NCBI RefSeq assembly: GCF_029024965.1
Contig: NZ_CP118982.1
Location: 2,170,001 to 2,234,000 of the forward strand
Source of the DNA: Staphylococcus equorum
GTDB lineage: Bacteria; Bacillota; Bacilli; Staphylococcales; Staphylococcaceae
DNA length: 64,000 nucleotides
Direction of reading: 5' to 3'
Part shown: one piece after another, positions 27,758 through 38,705 of the stretch
Numbering within the stretch: the first letter of the stretch is position 1
How the letters are laid out: each line of letters starts with the position of its first letter
The notes under the pieces: generated by a model
Told to the model about the DNA's origin: nothing
Databases searched by the model: none
Seen by the model: the letters and a program-made list of their open reading frames with translations, nothing else
Position numbers and translations under genes: made by a program

Positions 27758-29476
27758 CTATTTTGATAAATTTTGCGTGCGTACAAATTGTTGATATTTT
27801 TCGTGATTTTCCATTAATTCTTGATGGCTTCCTTTACCTGTAACCTCTCCACCATCAATAAAGATAATTTGTTCTGCTTTTTTAATAGTAGAAAGTCTAT
27901 GTGCAATAACAACTGTCGTACGATTTTCCATTAGTTCTTCTAATGCATCCTGAATTTTACGTTCACTTTCACTATCTAAATTGGCAGTAGCTTCATCTAG
28001 TAATAAAATATCTGGATTTTTAACAAAGCTTCGTGCAATATCTATACGTTGACGCTGTCCACCAGATAATTTCAAACCACGTTCGCCCACTATCGTATCG
28101 TAGCCATCATCAAATTGTTCGATAAACTCATGACAATTGGCTAACTGTGCATAATGGATTAGCTCATCCTCTGTCACTTCACGGTTGATACCGTACAAAA
28201 TATTATCTTTAATCGTACCGTTCATTAATGCGTTAGATTGCATAACGTAACCAATTTTCTCACGCCAATCTCCTAGTGAGATATCGTAAATAGATTTACC
28301 ACCATATGTAATGTGACCCTCTTCAATTTCATACATACGTTCTATAATATTAAAGATTGTACTTTTACCTGACCCCGATGGCCCAACGAATGCTGTTACT
28401 TTGCTTGGTGGTATATCAAAAGAGACATTTGAAAGTATCGGTTTAACGCCATATTTAAAATCAACATTTGCAAATGTTAGGCTACCATCAATGATTTCGC
28501 TTCCTTGATTTGACTCCAGTGGTTCGGTAGGTTCTTCCATAATTTCATAAATACGGCTACTAGCACCTACTGCTCTTTTATAATCCGTCACTAAAGTAGA
28601 TAAATTAACGAGTGGCGCAGAAAGTTGAATAACATAGAAAATCATTGCAATTAATGTTCCAGCCGTAATCGCACCAGTAGAAATTCTAATCGCACCAAAA
28701 CCTAAAATAATAGCTATCGTAAGTAACATGATCATTCCAGTTATAGGTTGTATGATAGCTGTAATTTTTGCTTGTTTTAAACCTAAAAAATAAATTTCTT
28801 TCAAATTTTTATGCGCATTATCCAATTCAAGCTTTTCAGTACTTGATATTTTAACTAAGCGCATTTCTGTTAATACGCGGCCAAGCAAACCACTAAAGTT
28901 AGCAATTTCTGATTGCGTTTTTTTAGATATATTTTGCATAATCTTACCTAAAGGTATCATGATAAGAATAAATAATGGGATTGTGATAAAAGTTAATAAT
29001 GTCATTTTCCAATCCATTATAAAAAGCATAATTAACGAACCTATAATTGTTAATAATGAAGGTAATAAATTGGGCAATTTACGCGAGATAAATTCATTTA
29101 TTACTTTTGTATCATCTGTTAAACGACTCATTAATTGACCGCTTTCGTTTTGATCAAAGAATGGCATTTTCAAATGAATAATATGTCGCCATAGGACTGA
29201 GCGAATGGCATAAATAATCTGTTCACCAATCTTACTTAATAAATATAAGCCTAAACCACTCAGTAACGCATTTATGATAAATATAGCTATAAATGCGGCA
29301 ATGAACATCCAGTTAATATCTTCAAAAGAAAATTCATCAACAAGTTTACCAGTGAAAAAAGGTACGGCTAGTCCTGTGATACTACCTAATGAAGAAATTG
29401 TTACAGCAATCACAATCAGCCCCACTGGCCAAGATAATTTTTTAAATAAGTAGAACAATGGATTCTCTTGCTTCAT
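27758..29476 (-). CDS. abcA: ABC exporter AbcA
   Basis: A 572-residue half-transporter: six-helix domain (about 15-310), then ATPase with Walker A GPSGSGKST, Q loop YVMQSNAL, signature LKLSGGQRQR, Walker B ILLLDEATA and switch IAHRLST. Works as a homodimer. In S. aureus AbcA exports cytolysins and some drugs, shares control with the divergent pbp4 and is regulated by MgrA and SarA family proteins. The order here is the same. Confidence 0.92.
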   Translation of the reverse strand: MKQENPLFYLFKKLSWPVGLIVIAVTISSLGSITGLAVPFFTGKLVDEFSFEDINWMFIAAFIAIFIINALLSGLGLYLLSKIGEQIIYAIRSVLWRHIIHLKMPFFDQNESGQLMSRLTDDTKVINEFISRKLPNLLPSLLTIIGSLIMLFIMDWKMTLLTFITIPLFILIMIPLGKIMQNISKKTQSEIANFSGLLGRVLTEMRLVKISSTEKLELDNAHKNLKEIYFLGLKQAKITAIIQPITGMIMLLTIAIILGFGAIRISTGAITAGTLIAMIFYVIQLSAPLVNLSTLVTDYKRAVGASSRIYEIMEEPTEPLESNQGSEIIDGSLTFANVDFKYGVKPILSNVSFDIPPSKVTAFVGPSGSGKSTIFNIIERMYEIEEGHITYGGKSIYDISLGDWREKIGYVMQSNALMNGTIKDNILYGINREVTEDELIHYAQLANCHEFIEQFDDGYDTIVGERGLKLSGGQRQRIDIARSFVKNPDILLLDEATANLDSESERKIQDALEELMENRTTVVIAHRLSTIKKAEQIIFIDGGEVTGKGSHQELMENHEKYQQFVRTQNLSK

Positions 29477-29716
29477 GTTTATTACCTCTTCTAAAATTAT
29501 TTTGAAATTCAGTTACTATTTAATGAAAATGAGCAGTTCACCATAATAGTAATACAGATGTTACGCATACAACTCCACACAACAAGGTTTCATACAATCA
29601 TTTATCTATAGCACAACAAGGCTAAAAACCATTGTTATAACATTTTATTATTAACCTAAATGTGCTAAGATATTTCTATTGCACTAAAACTGAATATATT
29701 AAGAGGGAATGTAATT

Positions 29717-31009
29717 ATGAGAAAGTTAATTCTGACAATCATAACTGTACTCTTCGTTGGTACAATTATAACACCTTTTGCCGATGCAGAAACAGTAACA
29801 CCTACTCAAGCGGCAAACCAATATGGTCAAAGTGTTTCCGAAGACTACCAACCAGAAGGTGCAGTTAATGTTGCACAAACAGGTCAAATTCTTTATCAGT
29901 ATCAGATGGATAAAGATTGGTACCCTGCTTCAATGACCAAGCTGATGACAATGCACCTCACACTTGATGCAGTCAATAAAGGAAAGTTATCTTTAGATGA
30001 TACTGTAAAAATTACAGAAGATCATTATCGAATGTCCACTTTACCAAAAATTAGCAACACGAAACTATATCCAGGTGAGACATACACTATCAAAGAATTA
30101 CTTCAAATAACAGTCTCAAACTCTAGTAATGCTGCTGCACTTATTTTAGCAAAAGAAGTTTCTGGTAATGTTTCAGATTTTACAGACGCAATGAATGAAA
30201 AAGCAAAATCTCTAGGCATGAAAAACACTCATTTCGTTAACCCAACAGGCGCAGAAAACACTCTGTTAAAGGATTTTACGCCAGAGAAATATAAAGATCA
30301 ACAGAGTTCTACATCAACAGCGAAAGATTTTGCTATTTTATCACAACGTGCAGTTCAAGACACACCAAAAATCCTACACTTTACAAAACAACTTGCACCT
30401 ACACAACACGGCGTTACTTATTACACCTTCAATCATTCACTTGAAGGTGCTGATATGAGTTTAGAAGGTACTGACGGTTTGAAAACTGGTTCAAGCGACA
30501 TCGCAGATTACAACCACACCATTACAACCGAACGTGATGGTTTTAGAATTAATCAAGCTATCATGGGAGCCGGCGATTATAAGTCGCTCGGTGGAGAGAA
30601 AGAACGTAATAAGATTGGGAACGCCTTAATGAATATGTCTTTTGATCAATATAAACGTGAAAAGATATTATCTAAAGGTGAACAAGAAATTAATGGCGAT
30701 ACGTATTATGTAGAAAAAGACCTTTATGATGTGTTACCAAAAGAGTTTGATAAAAATGATTACAAACTCGTGGTGGAAGATGGCAAAATACATGTTGATT
30801 ATGATCGAGAATTTATTTCTGATAAATATGGTCCACCAACAGTAAGTGTGAAAAAACCACTCGTTCATAAAACAACTACAGTTGTCCAATCATCATGGGA
30901 TGACCATCCAATACTAACATTGCTGGGTACGGTCTTAATCATTACTGCACTTGCAATTATTGTTTATCTCATTTTAGATAAATTCAGAAAAAAATCAAAA
31001 CGTAAATAA
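29717..31009 (+). CDS. pbp4: Penicillin-binding protein 4
   Basis: A 430-residue low-molecular-mass PBP: signal peptide (cleaved after FADA, residue about 24), D-Ala-peptidase domain with SxxK as S72-M-T-K75, SxN as SSN in VSNSSNAAA and KTG in LKTGSSDIADYN, a C-terminal beta domain, and a membrane anchor (about 398-422) with basic tail. In S. aureus PBP4 makes secondary cross-links and helps beta-lactam resistance, and its septal location depends on teichoic acids, whose genes follow here. Divergent from abcA over 240 bases. Confidence 0.95.
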   Translation: MRKLILTIITVLFVGTIITPFADAETVTPTQAANQYGQSVSEDYQPEGAVNVAQTGQILYQYQMDKDWYPASMTKLMTMHLTLDAVNKGKLSLDDTVKITEDHYRMSTLPKISNTKLYPGETYTIKELLQITVSNSSNAAALILAKEVSGNVSDFTDAMNEKAKSLGMKNTHFVNPTGAENTLLKDFTPEKYKDQQSSTSTAKDFAILSQRAVQDTPKILHFTKQLAPTQHGVTYYTFNHSLEGADMSLEGTDGLKTGSSDIADYNHTITTERDGFRINQAIMGAGDYKSLGGEKERNKIGNALMNMSFDQYKREKILSKGEQEINGDTYYVEKDLYDVLPKEFDKNDYKLVVEDGKIHVDYDREFISDKYGPPTVSVKKPLVHKTTTVVQSSWDDHPILTLLGTVLIITALAIIVYLILDKFRKKSKRK

Positions 31010-31058
31010 TTAGTCTTGCTCGTTGAATAGCACTGCTCCTATTCAATACATTTAACTT

Positions 31059-31114
31059 AAAACCACTTTCATTAAATTCGATTTAAAATGAATTTATATG
31101 GAAGTGGTTTTTTT
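31059..31114 (+). terminator. Terminator after pbp4
   Basis: AAAACCACTTTC pairs with GGAAGTGGTTTT, with seven or more T on the plus strand. Confidence 0.82.
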
Positions 31115-31123
31115 CAATATAAA

Positions 31124-31175
31124 AACCCAAGTCATCTCAATTTTGTGTAAACACAAAAACGAGATGACTTGGGTT
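31124..31175 (-). terminator. Terminator after tagD
   Basis: Perfect 15-bp stem AACCCAAGTCATCTC / GAGATGACTTGGGTT with an inner TTTTGTGT/ACACAAAA stem; T run on the minus strand. Confidence 0.88.
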
Positions 31176-31240
31176 AGTTAACTTTAATATTCAGTTTTAA
31201 AAAGTGATGCCTTCGACAAAAAATCTATATCAAACTCACT

Positions 31241-31639
31241 TTATTTTTCTGCGTCACCATAAAGCTCTTTTTTAATTTTAGTTGTTGAGATACCTTCTGT
31301 ACGATTTAAGTAAATGACTTCACATTTCTCTTTCAAGAAATCAAATTCACCTTCCCAATCGTGGCCCATAACGAATGTATCTATTTCATAACGGTCAACA
31401 TCGATTTCTTTTTGACCCCAACCGCCTTCAGGAATGACTAAATCAACGTAACGAATTGATTCTAACATCATTTTACGTTGTTCGTAATTGTAATATGATT
31501 TTTTATTTTTTACACGATTAAACTCATCCGTTGATAATGCTACAACTAAGTAATCGCCCATTTCTCTCGCTCTTCTCAATAATTCTATATGTCCGTAATG
31601 TAATAAATCATACGTACCATAAGTAATCACACGTTTCAT
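31241..31639 (-). CDS. tagD: Glycerol-3-phosphate cytidylyltransferase TagD/TarD
   Basis: A 132-residue nucleotidyltransferase: TYGTYDLLHYGHIELLRRA holds the HxGH motif, and NRTEGISTTKIKKEL the RTEGISTT motif. It joins CTP and glycerol-3-phosphate to CDP-glycerol, the building block used by TagB in wall teichoic acid linkage. Full length for the family. Last gene of tagB-X-D. Confidence 0.97.
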   Translation of the reverse strand: MKRVITYGTYDLLHYGHIELLRRAREMGDYLVVALSTDEFNRVKNKKSYYNYEQRKMMLESIRYVDLVIPEGGWGQKEIDVDRYEIDTFVMGHDWEGEFDFLKEKCEVIYLNRTEGISTTKIKKELYGDAEK

Positions 31640-31731
31640 AAGTATATCTCCCTTTACAGAATATTAATTTAAAATTTACATTTTTAAAAATTATAGCATA
31701 TTGCTCAAAAGTTTACGAATTCTGTCATTTT

Positions 31732-32790
31732 TTAGCGTTTTAAATAATATTTTAATTTCATCTTTCCTCTTGATTTTGCACGCTTTGGCAGCACTTCTAC
31801 TTTAAAACGATAATAATTAGGTCTACCGATTCCAACACTTAATAGTGTTTCTCTCCATTGTTGATAAAGTGCTTTATTCCATTTTTTACTCCCTTGCTCA
31901 ACTACTTTAATTATTCTAAACATAGCCTTACCAGAGTAATCTGTTTTTTGCATTGCGTTGATATATGTTGTTACACTATCTAATAATTTTTTAGTAATCA
32001 CATTATTCTTTTCGATATACGCTTGTAGTAAATAACTTACTATTAATTCATCCATTCGATAGCTATAATACGTTCTTTCATCTTTAGATGACAACAAGTC
32101 CATTACACGTGTTCTTACTTTTAAAGCATCTAACATGTAAGATTCAAACTGTTCTGCACGTTGATTTGTAACAGATCCTTCTATTTCATTGTATCCATAT
32201 ACAATATTAGGTAATAATTGAATTTTTTTCGCCTTTTTATATGCTGTTATAATAAAAAAATGTTCTTCACAAAAAACAACGTCTTCATCAAATCTTAAAT
32301 CAGCAAACTGTGCACTAAACATTTTCCCACCTGGACCAATTGACTGCATGATATCAGGACATTGCGCTAACTCTACCTTCTCTAGCTTTTGAATTTCTTG
32401 ATGCGTATATATTGGTTGCCACTCACCATGTTTACCTTTAGCTATTTGACCTAAAACGATATCCACATCTTCCGCTTTTTGATAAAAATCTGCCATAAAA
32501 TCAATTCTACTCGTTAAAAATTCATCATCAGCATCTAAAAACATAAATACGTCACCAGTCATATGCGCAAGTCCTTTATTTCTACTTGCAGCTGCACCTT
32601 TGTTCTCCTGGTTAATTAGCGTAATATTTGGGTACTCTTTTTGTAATTGCTCTAGAACTGTTCTACTCTCATCGGTAGAGCCATCATTGATACAGATAAT
32701 TTCATAATTTTGTTTCGTATCTACCGATGCAATCGCTCTACGAATTGTACTTGCTGCATTATATACAGGAATTATTATTGATATTTTCAT
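31732..32790 (-). CDS. tagX: Teichoic acid locus glycosyltransferase TagX
   Basis: A 352-residue GT-A glycosyltransferase of family 2: ISIIIPVYNAASTIRRAIASV, then FLDADDEFLT with the DxD metal site, and CEEHFFIITAY in the acceptor part. It is fixed in the tag cluster of staphylococci, but its step in wall teichoic acid synthesis is not settled. Overlaps the end of tagB by four bases. Confidence 0.9.
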   Translation of the reverse strand: MKISIIIPVYNAASTIRRAIASVDTKQNYEIICINDGSTDESRTVLEQLQKEYPNITLINQENKGAAASRNKGLAHMTGDVFMFLDADDEFLTSRIDFMADFYQKAEDVDIVLGQIAKGKHGEWQPIYTHQEIQKLEKVELAQCPDIMQSIGPGGKMFSAQFADLRFDEDVVFCEEHFFIITAYKKAKKIQLLPNIVYGYNEIEGSVTNQRAEQFESYMLDALKVRTRVMDLLSSKDERTYYSYRMDELIVSYLLQAYIEKNNVITKKLLDSVTTYINAMQKTDYSGKAMFRIIKVVEQGSKKWNKALYQQWRETLLSVGIGRPNYYRFKVEVLPKRAKSRGKMKLKYYLKR

Positions 32791-33878
32791 AGTTTCACCA
32801 TTTCCTCTATATAGCGAATGACTTGCGTTAAACTATCTTTAGCATTGTACTCATGCCAAGTTTCAAATAGTGGAGACCATACTATACTATTTTCTTGTAG
32901 TTTACGCACTAACTCATCTTCACTATAAGCTTTATATTGGGCGGGTATGTCATAATAAAATGAATTCAAACCGCGTTCCTTTTCATATTGCTTCTCATCG
33001 TATACATAAAATAATGTAGGTTTATCTAAAATACTTGCTTCAATTGCCAATGAACTATAATCACTTATAATCACATCTGCCATAATCATCAGAGATTGCA
33101 AGTTAATCGTTGTTTGATTATCGTTTGCTATAGAGGGATGTAATTTACTCAATAAAGTATAGTTCGGCAGTGCAGTTTCAAAATTCACTTTATCAATATT
33201 ACGGTTAGATTGCTTATGTTCTCTATATGTCGGCACATATACTGCTACTTTTCCTTCTATACCATATTGTTTCTTAAGCTCTTGCTGTCTTTTTTCAACA
33301 TTTAATAATGTATAAGGTACTAATCTTGGCAGGCCTGTTTTTAAAAACTGTTCGTCGGCGGCTTCAAATGCATCTTTAAAACAAGTGACCATAGGTTCTC
33401 CACCAACTAAATATTTATCTGTTGCTCGGTAAACCTTTTGATACTGATGGACCATTGGTTTATTCGATAAGTCCACTTGGTGATCTTGGAGCCCAAAGTT
33501 TTTAAGTGCACCAGCAGCGTGCCACGTTTGAATCACTGTCTGATTCGTCTTTTTCTTGAAACCACCAAACATTAAATAATACGTATCAATTATTATCACC
33601 TTGGCAGTGCTTAATGCTTTAATATGTTGAAATACTTTTTTATTACCTGCAGGTAGAAATGTCACATTTTCAAATTGTTGTATATATTTTCTATTTTCTT
33701 CGTTACCTATTACTGTAATTTTATATAATTTTCTATTTAACGCTTCTACAATGGGCAATACATCTTCTGCAAATGTCATCATGACCACGATATGATTATT
33801 CTTCAGCTTTTTTTTATTATAAATTAAATTTAATAAGCTAATGATAAACATATAAAGCTTTTTGATTATCTGTCTCAC
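32787..33878 (-). CDS. tagB: Teichoic acid glycerophosphate primase TagB/TarB
   Basis: A 363-residue CDP-glycerol glycerophosphotransferase. QTWHAAGALKNFGLQDH and ISDYSSLAIEASILDKPTLFYVYDE are the family's catalytic and CDP-binding motifs. It adds the first glycerol phosphate to the ManNAc-GlcNAc lipid made by TagO and TagA. I choose the GTG at 33878, five bases after GGTGG, which matches the S. aureus start (MRxxIKx); a TTG at 33893 is in the same frame. Confidence 0.93.
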   Translation of the reverse strand: MRQIIKKLYMFIISLLNLIYNKKKLKNNHIVVMMTFAEDVLPIVEALNRKLYKITVIGNEENRKYIQQFENVTFLPAGNKKVFQHIKALSTAKVIIIDTYYLMFGGFKKKTNQTVIQTWHAAGALKNFGLQDHQVDLSNKPMVHQYQKVYRATDKYLVGGEPMVTCFKDAFEAADEQFLKTGLPRLVPYTLLNVEKRQQELKKQYGIEGKVAVYVPTYREHKQSNRNIDKVNFETALPNYTLLSKLHPSIANDNQTTINLQSLMIMADVIISDYSSLAIEASILDKPTLFYVYDEKQYEKERGLNSFYYDIPAQYKAYSEDELVRKLQENSIVWSPLFETWHEYNAKDSLTQVIRYIEEMVKL

Positions 33879-33952
33879 AAATTCCACCGCCAATTTAAAT
33901 TTCGACTCTTATTGTTTACATTATATCTGTCTTGCACTAAAAATTATAGAAA

Positions 33953-33987
33953 AATCCTTTAACAACTATTTCAGTCATTAAAGGATT
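33953..33987 (-). terminator. Terminator after tagG
   Basis: AATCCTTTAA / TTAAAGGATT stem, T-rich on the minus strand. It separates tagG from tagB-X-D. Confidence 0.72.
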
Positions 33988-34030
33988 CATGTTAGCTCAA
34001 ATAATATGAGTTAGTATTTTAAATTCAGAT

Positions 34031-34852
34031 TTACATAAAGTCTGCAAATTGATCTCTGTAACGCATATGCATAATAGAACCTATTACGAATAAGAAGATA
34101 ATAATAAACATATTGTAAAGCGTTAGTTCCCAATGCGTGATAAAGTACCATTCTTTATGTAGCACTGCAGAACGATATGCTTCTGCAAGATAATATATAG
34201 GATTTAATTTCATTACATCTTTCACAATACCTTCTGGTGGCACAATCAAAATAGAAGATGCAAAGAACACCATTCTCATTAATGCTTGAATCGCTTGTTG
34301 TGTATCTTTCACGAGTACACCAAGCGTTGAAGTAAATAATGCAATTGCTGTTGTAAGAATTAGTGCGAATGGCACATATAAAAACAGCTGCAACGTATAA
34401 ATCGTAGGATAGTAACCTGCTAACATACAAAGTAAAATAACTACAACAAGTAACGCAAGATGTCCATAGAATCTACTCATTACAATATACGATGGGATAA
34501 TCGATAGTGGGAAATTCATTTTTGCCACTTGATTATACTTAGTCGCTATTGATTTTGTACCTTCTAATATACCTTGGTTAACAAAGAACCACATGCTAAT
34601 ACCTACGAGCAACCAATAAATAAATGGTACACCATCTACTGGGCCGTTATCTCTAATTCCTAAACCAAACACGAACCAATAAACCATAATTTGCATTGCT
34701 GGATTAATCAATTCCCAGGCCGTGCCTAAATAGTTGTTTGTATTAGTGATTTTCATTTGGAACTGAGCCAATCTCTGAATAAGATAGAAATTTTTAAAAT
34801 GCTCTCTAAAAACTACCCACACTGCATTCATTTTAATAAACCACACTTTCAA
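34031..34852 (-). CDS. tagG: Teichoic acid ABC exporter permease TagG/TarG
   Basis: An ABC-2 type permease with six helices: FYLIQRLAQFQMKITNTNNYLGTAWELINPAMQIMVYWFVFGLG and WLLVGISMWFFVNQGILEG. It exports finished wall teichoic acid with TagH and is essential once the polymer is made. Start is uncertain: the TTG at 34852 has AAGGT seven bases before it (273 residues), the ATG at 34831 matches the usual family start (266 residues) but has no good ribosome site, and an ATG at 34876 is also in frame. Confidence 0.93.
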   Translation of the reverse strand: MKVWFIKMNAVWVVFREHFKNFYLIQRLAQFQMKITNTNNYLGTAWELINPAMQIMVYWFVFGLGIRDNGPVDGVPFIYWLLVGISMWFFVNQGILEGTKSIATKYNQVAKMNFPLSIIPSYIVMSRFYGHLALLVVVILLCMLAGYYPTIYTLQLFLYVPFALILTTAIALFTSTLGVLVKDTQQAIQALMRMVFFASSILIVPPEGIVKDVMKLNPIYYLAEAYRSAVLHKEWYFITHWELTLYNMFIIIFLFVIGSIMHMRYRDQFADFM

Positions 34853-36020
<1,168 letters not shown>

Positions 36021-36053
36021 CAGTAGGCTCACAACTAGTTTTATGAAAAATAT

Positions 36054-36097
36054 AAAAGCGTAAATTGCAGAGAATTCAAACTGCAATTTACGCTTTT
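36054..36097. terminator. Bidirectional terminator between tagH and tagA
   Basis: Perfect 17-bp stem AAAAGCGTAAATTGCAG / CTGCAATTTACGCTTTT between converging genes. Confidence 0.88.
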
Positions 36098-36098
36098 A

Positions 36099-36845
36099 TT
36101 ACTTTTTACGGGTTTCTTTAATTACTTTAAAAACAAATCGAGGTATTGATTTCATTCTTCCTAAGCGTTTCCAGTCTATAATCAGACGGTAAACCCACTC
36201 TAAATTCAAGCGTCTAAATAATGCGGGCGCTCTTTTCTTCGTGCCACTAAACACTTCTATTGAGCCACCTACGCCCATCAATACTGTTTGAGTAAATTTA
36301 TTCATGTGTCGTTCAATCCAGTGTTCCTGTCTAGGATATCCCATCCCCACAAAAACATAATCAGGATTAAATGAGGTGATTTGTCTTAAGACCATTTCAT
36401 CTGTTAAATCGAAAAAGCCATGATGAAAGTCAAAGTGAATGTTTGGATATTTTTGTGCTAAATTTTGTTGTGCTTTGATAACAACTTCATTATTAGAACC
36501 TAGTAAAAAGACTTTTTGATAATTCGCATTAGCGATTTTTAAACATTCTTCCATTAGTTCAATGCCAGGCACACGTTCTTTCAAGGGCGTTCTAAGTAAC
36601 TTAGACGCTTTTACAACGCCTGTACCGTCTGGAATAACATAATTCGCGCTATTAATTAAATTACGATATTTAATATTATCCGTAGCGTAATCCACTATTT
36701 CTGGGTTTGCAGTAACAATAAATAAATTTTCTGGACTATTGGATAAGAAAAAATGTTTAACATTCTCTCGCATGTCCCTTAAAGTAACATTATCAAAATA
36801 TACCGATAAGACATTTACTTTATTTAATTTGTTGCTCTCCGTCAT
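36099..36845 (-). CDS. tagA: N-acetylmannosaminyltransferase TagA/TarA
   Basis: A 248-residue GT26 (WecG/TagA/CpsF) enzyme: TANPEIVDYA, VIPDGTGVVKASKLL, FVGMGYPRQEHWIERH and GVGGSIEVFSGTKKRAP are all family marks; the Asp in PDGTG is the likely base. It adds ManNAc to lipid-linked GlcNAc, the first committed step of wall teichoic acid synthesis. Confidence 0.96.
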   Translation of the reverse strand: MTESNKLNKVNVLSVYFDNVTLRDMRENVKHFFLSNSPENLFIVTANPEIVDYATDNIKYRNLINSANYVIPDGTGVVKASKLLRTPLKERVPGIELMEECLKIANANYQKVFLLGSNNEVVIKAQQNLAQKYPNIHFDFHHGFFDLTDEMVLRQITSFNPDYVFVGMGYPRQEHWIERHMNKFTQTVLMGVGGSIEVFSGTKKRAPALFRRLNLEWVYRLIIDWKRLGRMKSIPRFVFKVIKETRKK

Positions 36846-37087
36846 TGTTGGTGATCTCCTAACTCAAAATACATCAAATGTAATTTAACATTTAGTTATT
36901 ATTGCAATATTAACACATGACGCGTTTTACAGATATTTTAAAACTGTTCTTACTTTTATTCTTATAATATACATCAAAAGTCTAAATGCTTTCTTGTCTA
37001 AATTACTTTATACTATAGATTATGCTATGACAACCTTACTTTTTTTATGAATATGAGGTTGTTGAAATATTAAATCGAGGTAATCAT

Positions 37088-37837
37088 ATGACAAAAATAC
37101 ATGAATTTTTCAGTTCAGCTATTCAGCTCAATTTATATTGGGTTATGATTATAGCTCTACTTTATATAATCATTCATAATTATCGTAATAAACCGATAAA
37201 TCGAATTTTGGATATTTATTTAAATTACATCCCTGTATTAACACATGAATTTGGACACATTTTATTCAATAAATTAAGTGGTGGGAAAGCCAAAGATTTA
37301 GTTATTGTTGCATCGCCTACTGAACGTATTGCTACGTCGCAACAAGGATTCGCTGTGACTCAATCAAAAAGTCGTTTCGGTCAATCTATCACTACATTTG
37401 GTGGTTATATCATGCCACCACTCATGTTATTTTTAGGTTTCTTAGCTATTGAATTTCAATACCCTAGTTTATTTATAAGTGCATACTTAGTTATATTTAT
37501 TTATTTTTTAATACTAACCTCAAGAAAGATACTGCCAATCTTCATTGTTATTTTACTTATTGCACTACTCTATTTTTTATTCCAAAGTGATAATCAATTG
37601 ATGATGTTTTACATTGTGAGCCTTACATCTCACTTTATATTGGGTGTCTTATTAGGCGAAGTCTTGCAATCTTCAGTCACTATTTTTAAACTGACATTTT
37701 CACAACAACCTGTATCTTGGGATGGTAGTACTTTAAAAGAGTTAACACATGTCCCTACCTTTATTTACAGCATGATATGGATAGCGATTAATATCTTCAC
37801 AATTTATCAATTATTTCATGGGTACTTTTTTACTTAA
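37088..37837 (+). CDS. M50-like membrane metalloprotease family protein
   Basis: A 249-residue membrane protein with about six helices. THEFGHILFN in residues 55-64 is an HExxH-type zinc site in the variant form HEFGH, as in M50/site-2 protease-like proteins. Residues SGGKAKDLVIVASPTERIATS form a beta insert. Conserved between tagA and mntR in staphylococci; substrate unknown. Ends at a good terminator. Confidence 0.75.
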   Translation: MTKIHEFFSSAIQLNLYWVMIIALLYIIIHNYRNKPINRILDIYLNYIPVLTHEFGHILFNKLSGGKAKDLVIVASPTERIATSQQGFAVTQSKSRFGQSITTFGGYIMPPLMLFLGFLAIEFQYPSLFISAYLVIFIYFLILTSRKILPIFIVILLIALLYFLFQSDNQLMMFYIVSLTSHFILGVLLGEVLQSSVTIFKLTFSQQPVSWDGSTLKELTHVPTFIYSMIWIAINIFTIYQLFHGYFFT

Positions 37838-37843
37838 ATCACT

Positions 37844-37887
37844 GAGCTTGAGATGATGTTTCTAACATCTACCTCAAGCTTTTTTTA
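37844..37887 (+). terminator. Terminator after M50-like gene
   Basis: AGCTTGAG / CTCAAGCT stem with an inner ATGT/ACAT pair and seven T. Confidence 0.85.
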
Positions 37888-37903
37888 TTTTTTTAAACAA
37901 AAA

Positions 37904-37926
37904 AGTGGATGCTAAAAGCTACCCAC
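37904..37926 (-). terminator. Terminator after mntR
   Basis: AGTGG.TGCT / AGC.CCACT stem; six T on the minus strand. Confidence 0.7.
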
Positions 37927-37940
37927 TCCATAAAAATCAT

Positions 37941-38585
37941 TTATATTTCAGCGTAAATATGCGCTGCATTATCATAGCTTAAAATTGTCACATTTTCGTC
38001 TTTTTGAACAATAATCACTTTATTTGTATCGTCTTTATTAATGATTTTAATTTCTTCATCAATTAATATATCTTTGCTCGATAAATATATGAGTAATTCA
38101 GTACGATCACGAACACGTTTAATTGTCACCTTATCGTCAGCCTCAAATGAAAGTAAATTCGTAGTATAAAGTTCTTTGTATTTACTATCACGTGGTATCA
38201 CGCCACCGTGTGGACAAGTAATTGGATAATCCAATAGTTTATCCAAACGTTCTACAAACAAATTAGATACTTTGTGCTCTAAAACTTCTGCTTCTTGATG
38301 TACTTCTTCCCAATTATATTTCAATATTTTTATTAAAAACAATTCAATTAAACGATGACGTTTAATGATATCCAACGTGTATGTTAAACCTTTATCTGAA
38401 AGCTGCACACCTTTATATGGTTTTGTTTCAACATACCCAGTTTTTTCTAAACGGTGAACCATTTCACTGACTGAAGGTGGTTTGATGTTTAAATATTGGG
38501 ATAGTGTCTTATTTGAAACAAAAAAATGATCACCATTGTGCGTTAAAATCGCCTTTAAATAGTCTTCTTTTTCTTCAGTTAGCAT
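37941..38585 (-). CDS. mntR: Manganese-responsive repressor MntR
   Basis: A 214-residue DtxR-family regulator. Winged helix (about 3-70; VSNKTLSQYLNIKPPSVSEMVHRLEKTGYVETKPYKG), metal-binding dimer domain (EVLEHKVSNLFVERLD, TCPHGGVIP) and a C-terminal SH3-like FeoA domain. The ATG at 38585 (after AGAGGTG) gives exactly 214 residues, the S. aureus length; a longer frame starts at 38609. Divergent from mntABC, whose promoter holds its box. Confidence 0.93.
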   Translation of the reverse strand: MLTEEKEDYLKAILTHNGDHFFVSNKTLSQYLNIKPPSVSEMVHRLEKTGYVETKPYKGVQLSDKGLTYTLDIIKRHRLIELFLIKILKYNWEEVHQEAEVLEHKVSNLFVERLDKLLDYPITCPHGGVIPRDSKYKELYTTNLLSFEADDKVTIKRVRDRTELLIYLSSKDILIDEEIKIINKDDTNKVIIVQKDENVTILSYDNAAHIYAEI

Positions 38586-38630
38586 TATCTCACCTCTCAA
38601 CTCATTCACTTCATTGTATCACGAATCGAC

Positions 38631-38682
38631 TTGACACGCTAAATCTTCATGGTATATTATAAGATAAATTAGGTTAGCCTAA
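38631..38682 (+). promoter_or_regulatory. mntABC promoter with MntR operator
   Basis: TTGACA at 38631-38636 and TATATTAT at 38653-38660 form the promoter (16-18 base spacing). The palindrome TTAGGTTAGCCTAA at 38669-38682 covers the start site, the usual place of the MntR box. Implies repression at high manganese. Confidence 0.85.
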
Positions 38683-38705
38683 AAATATTGTTAAGGAGGT
38701 CTAAT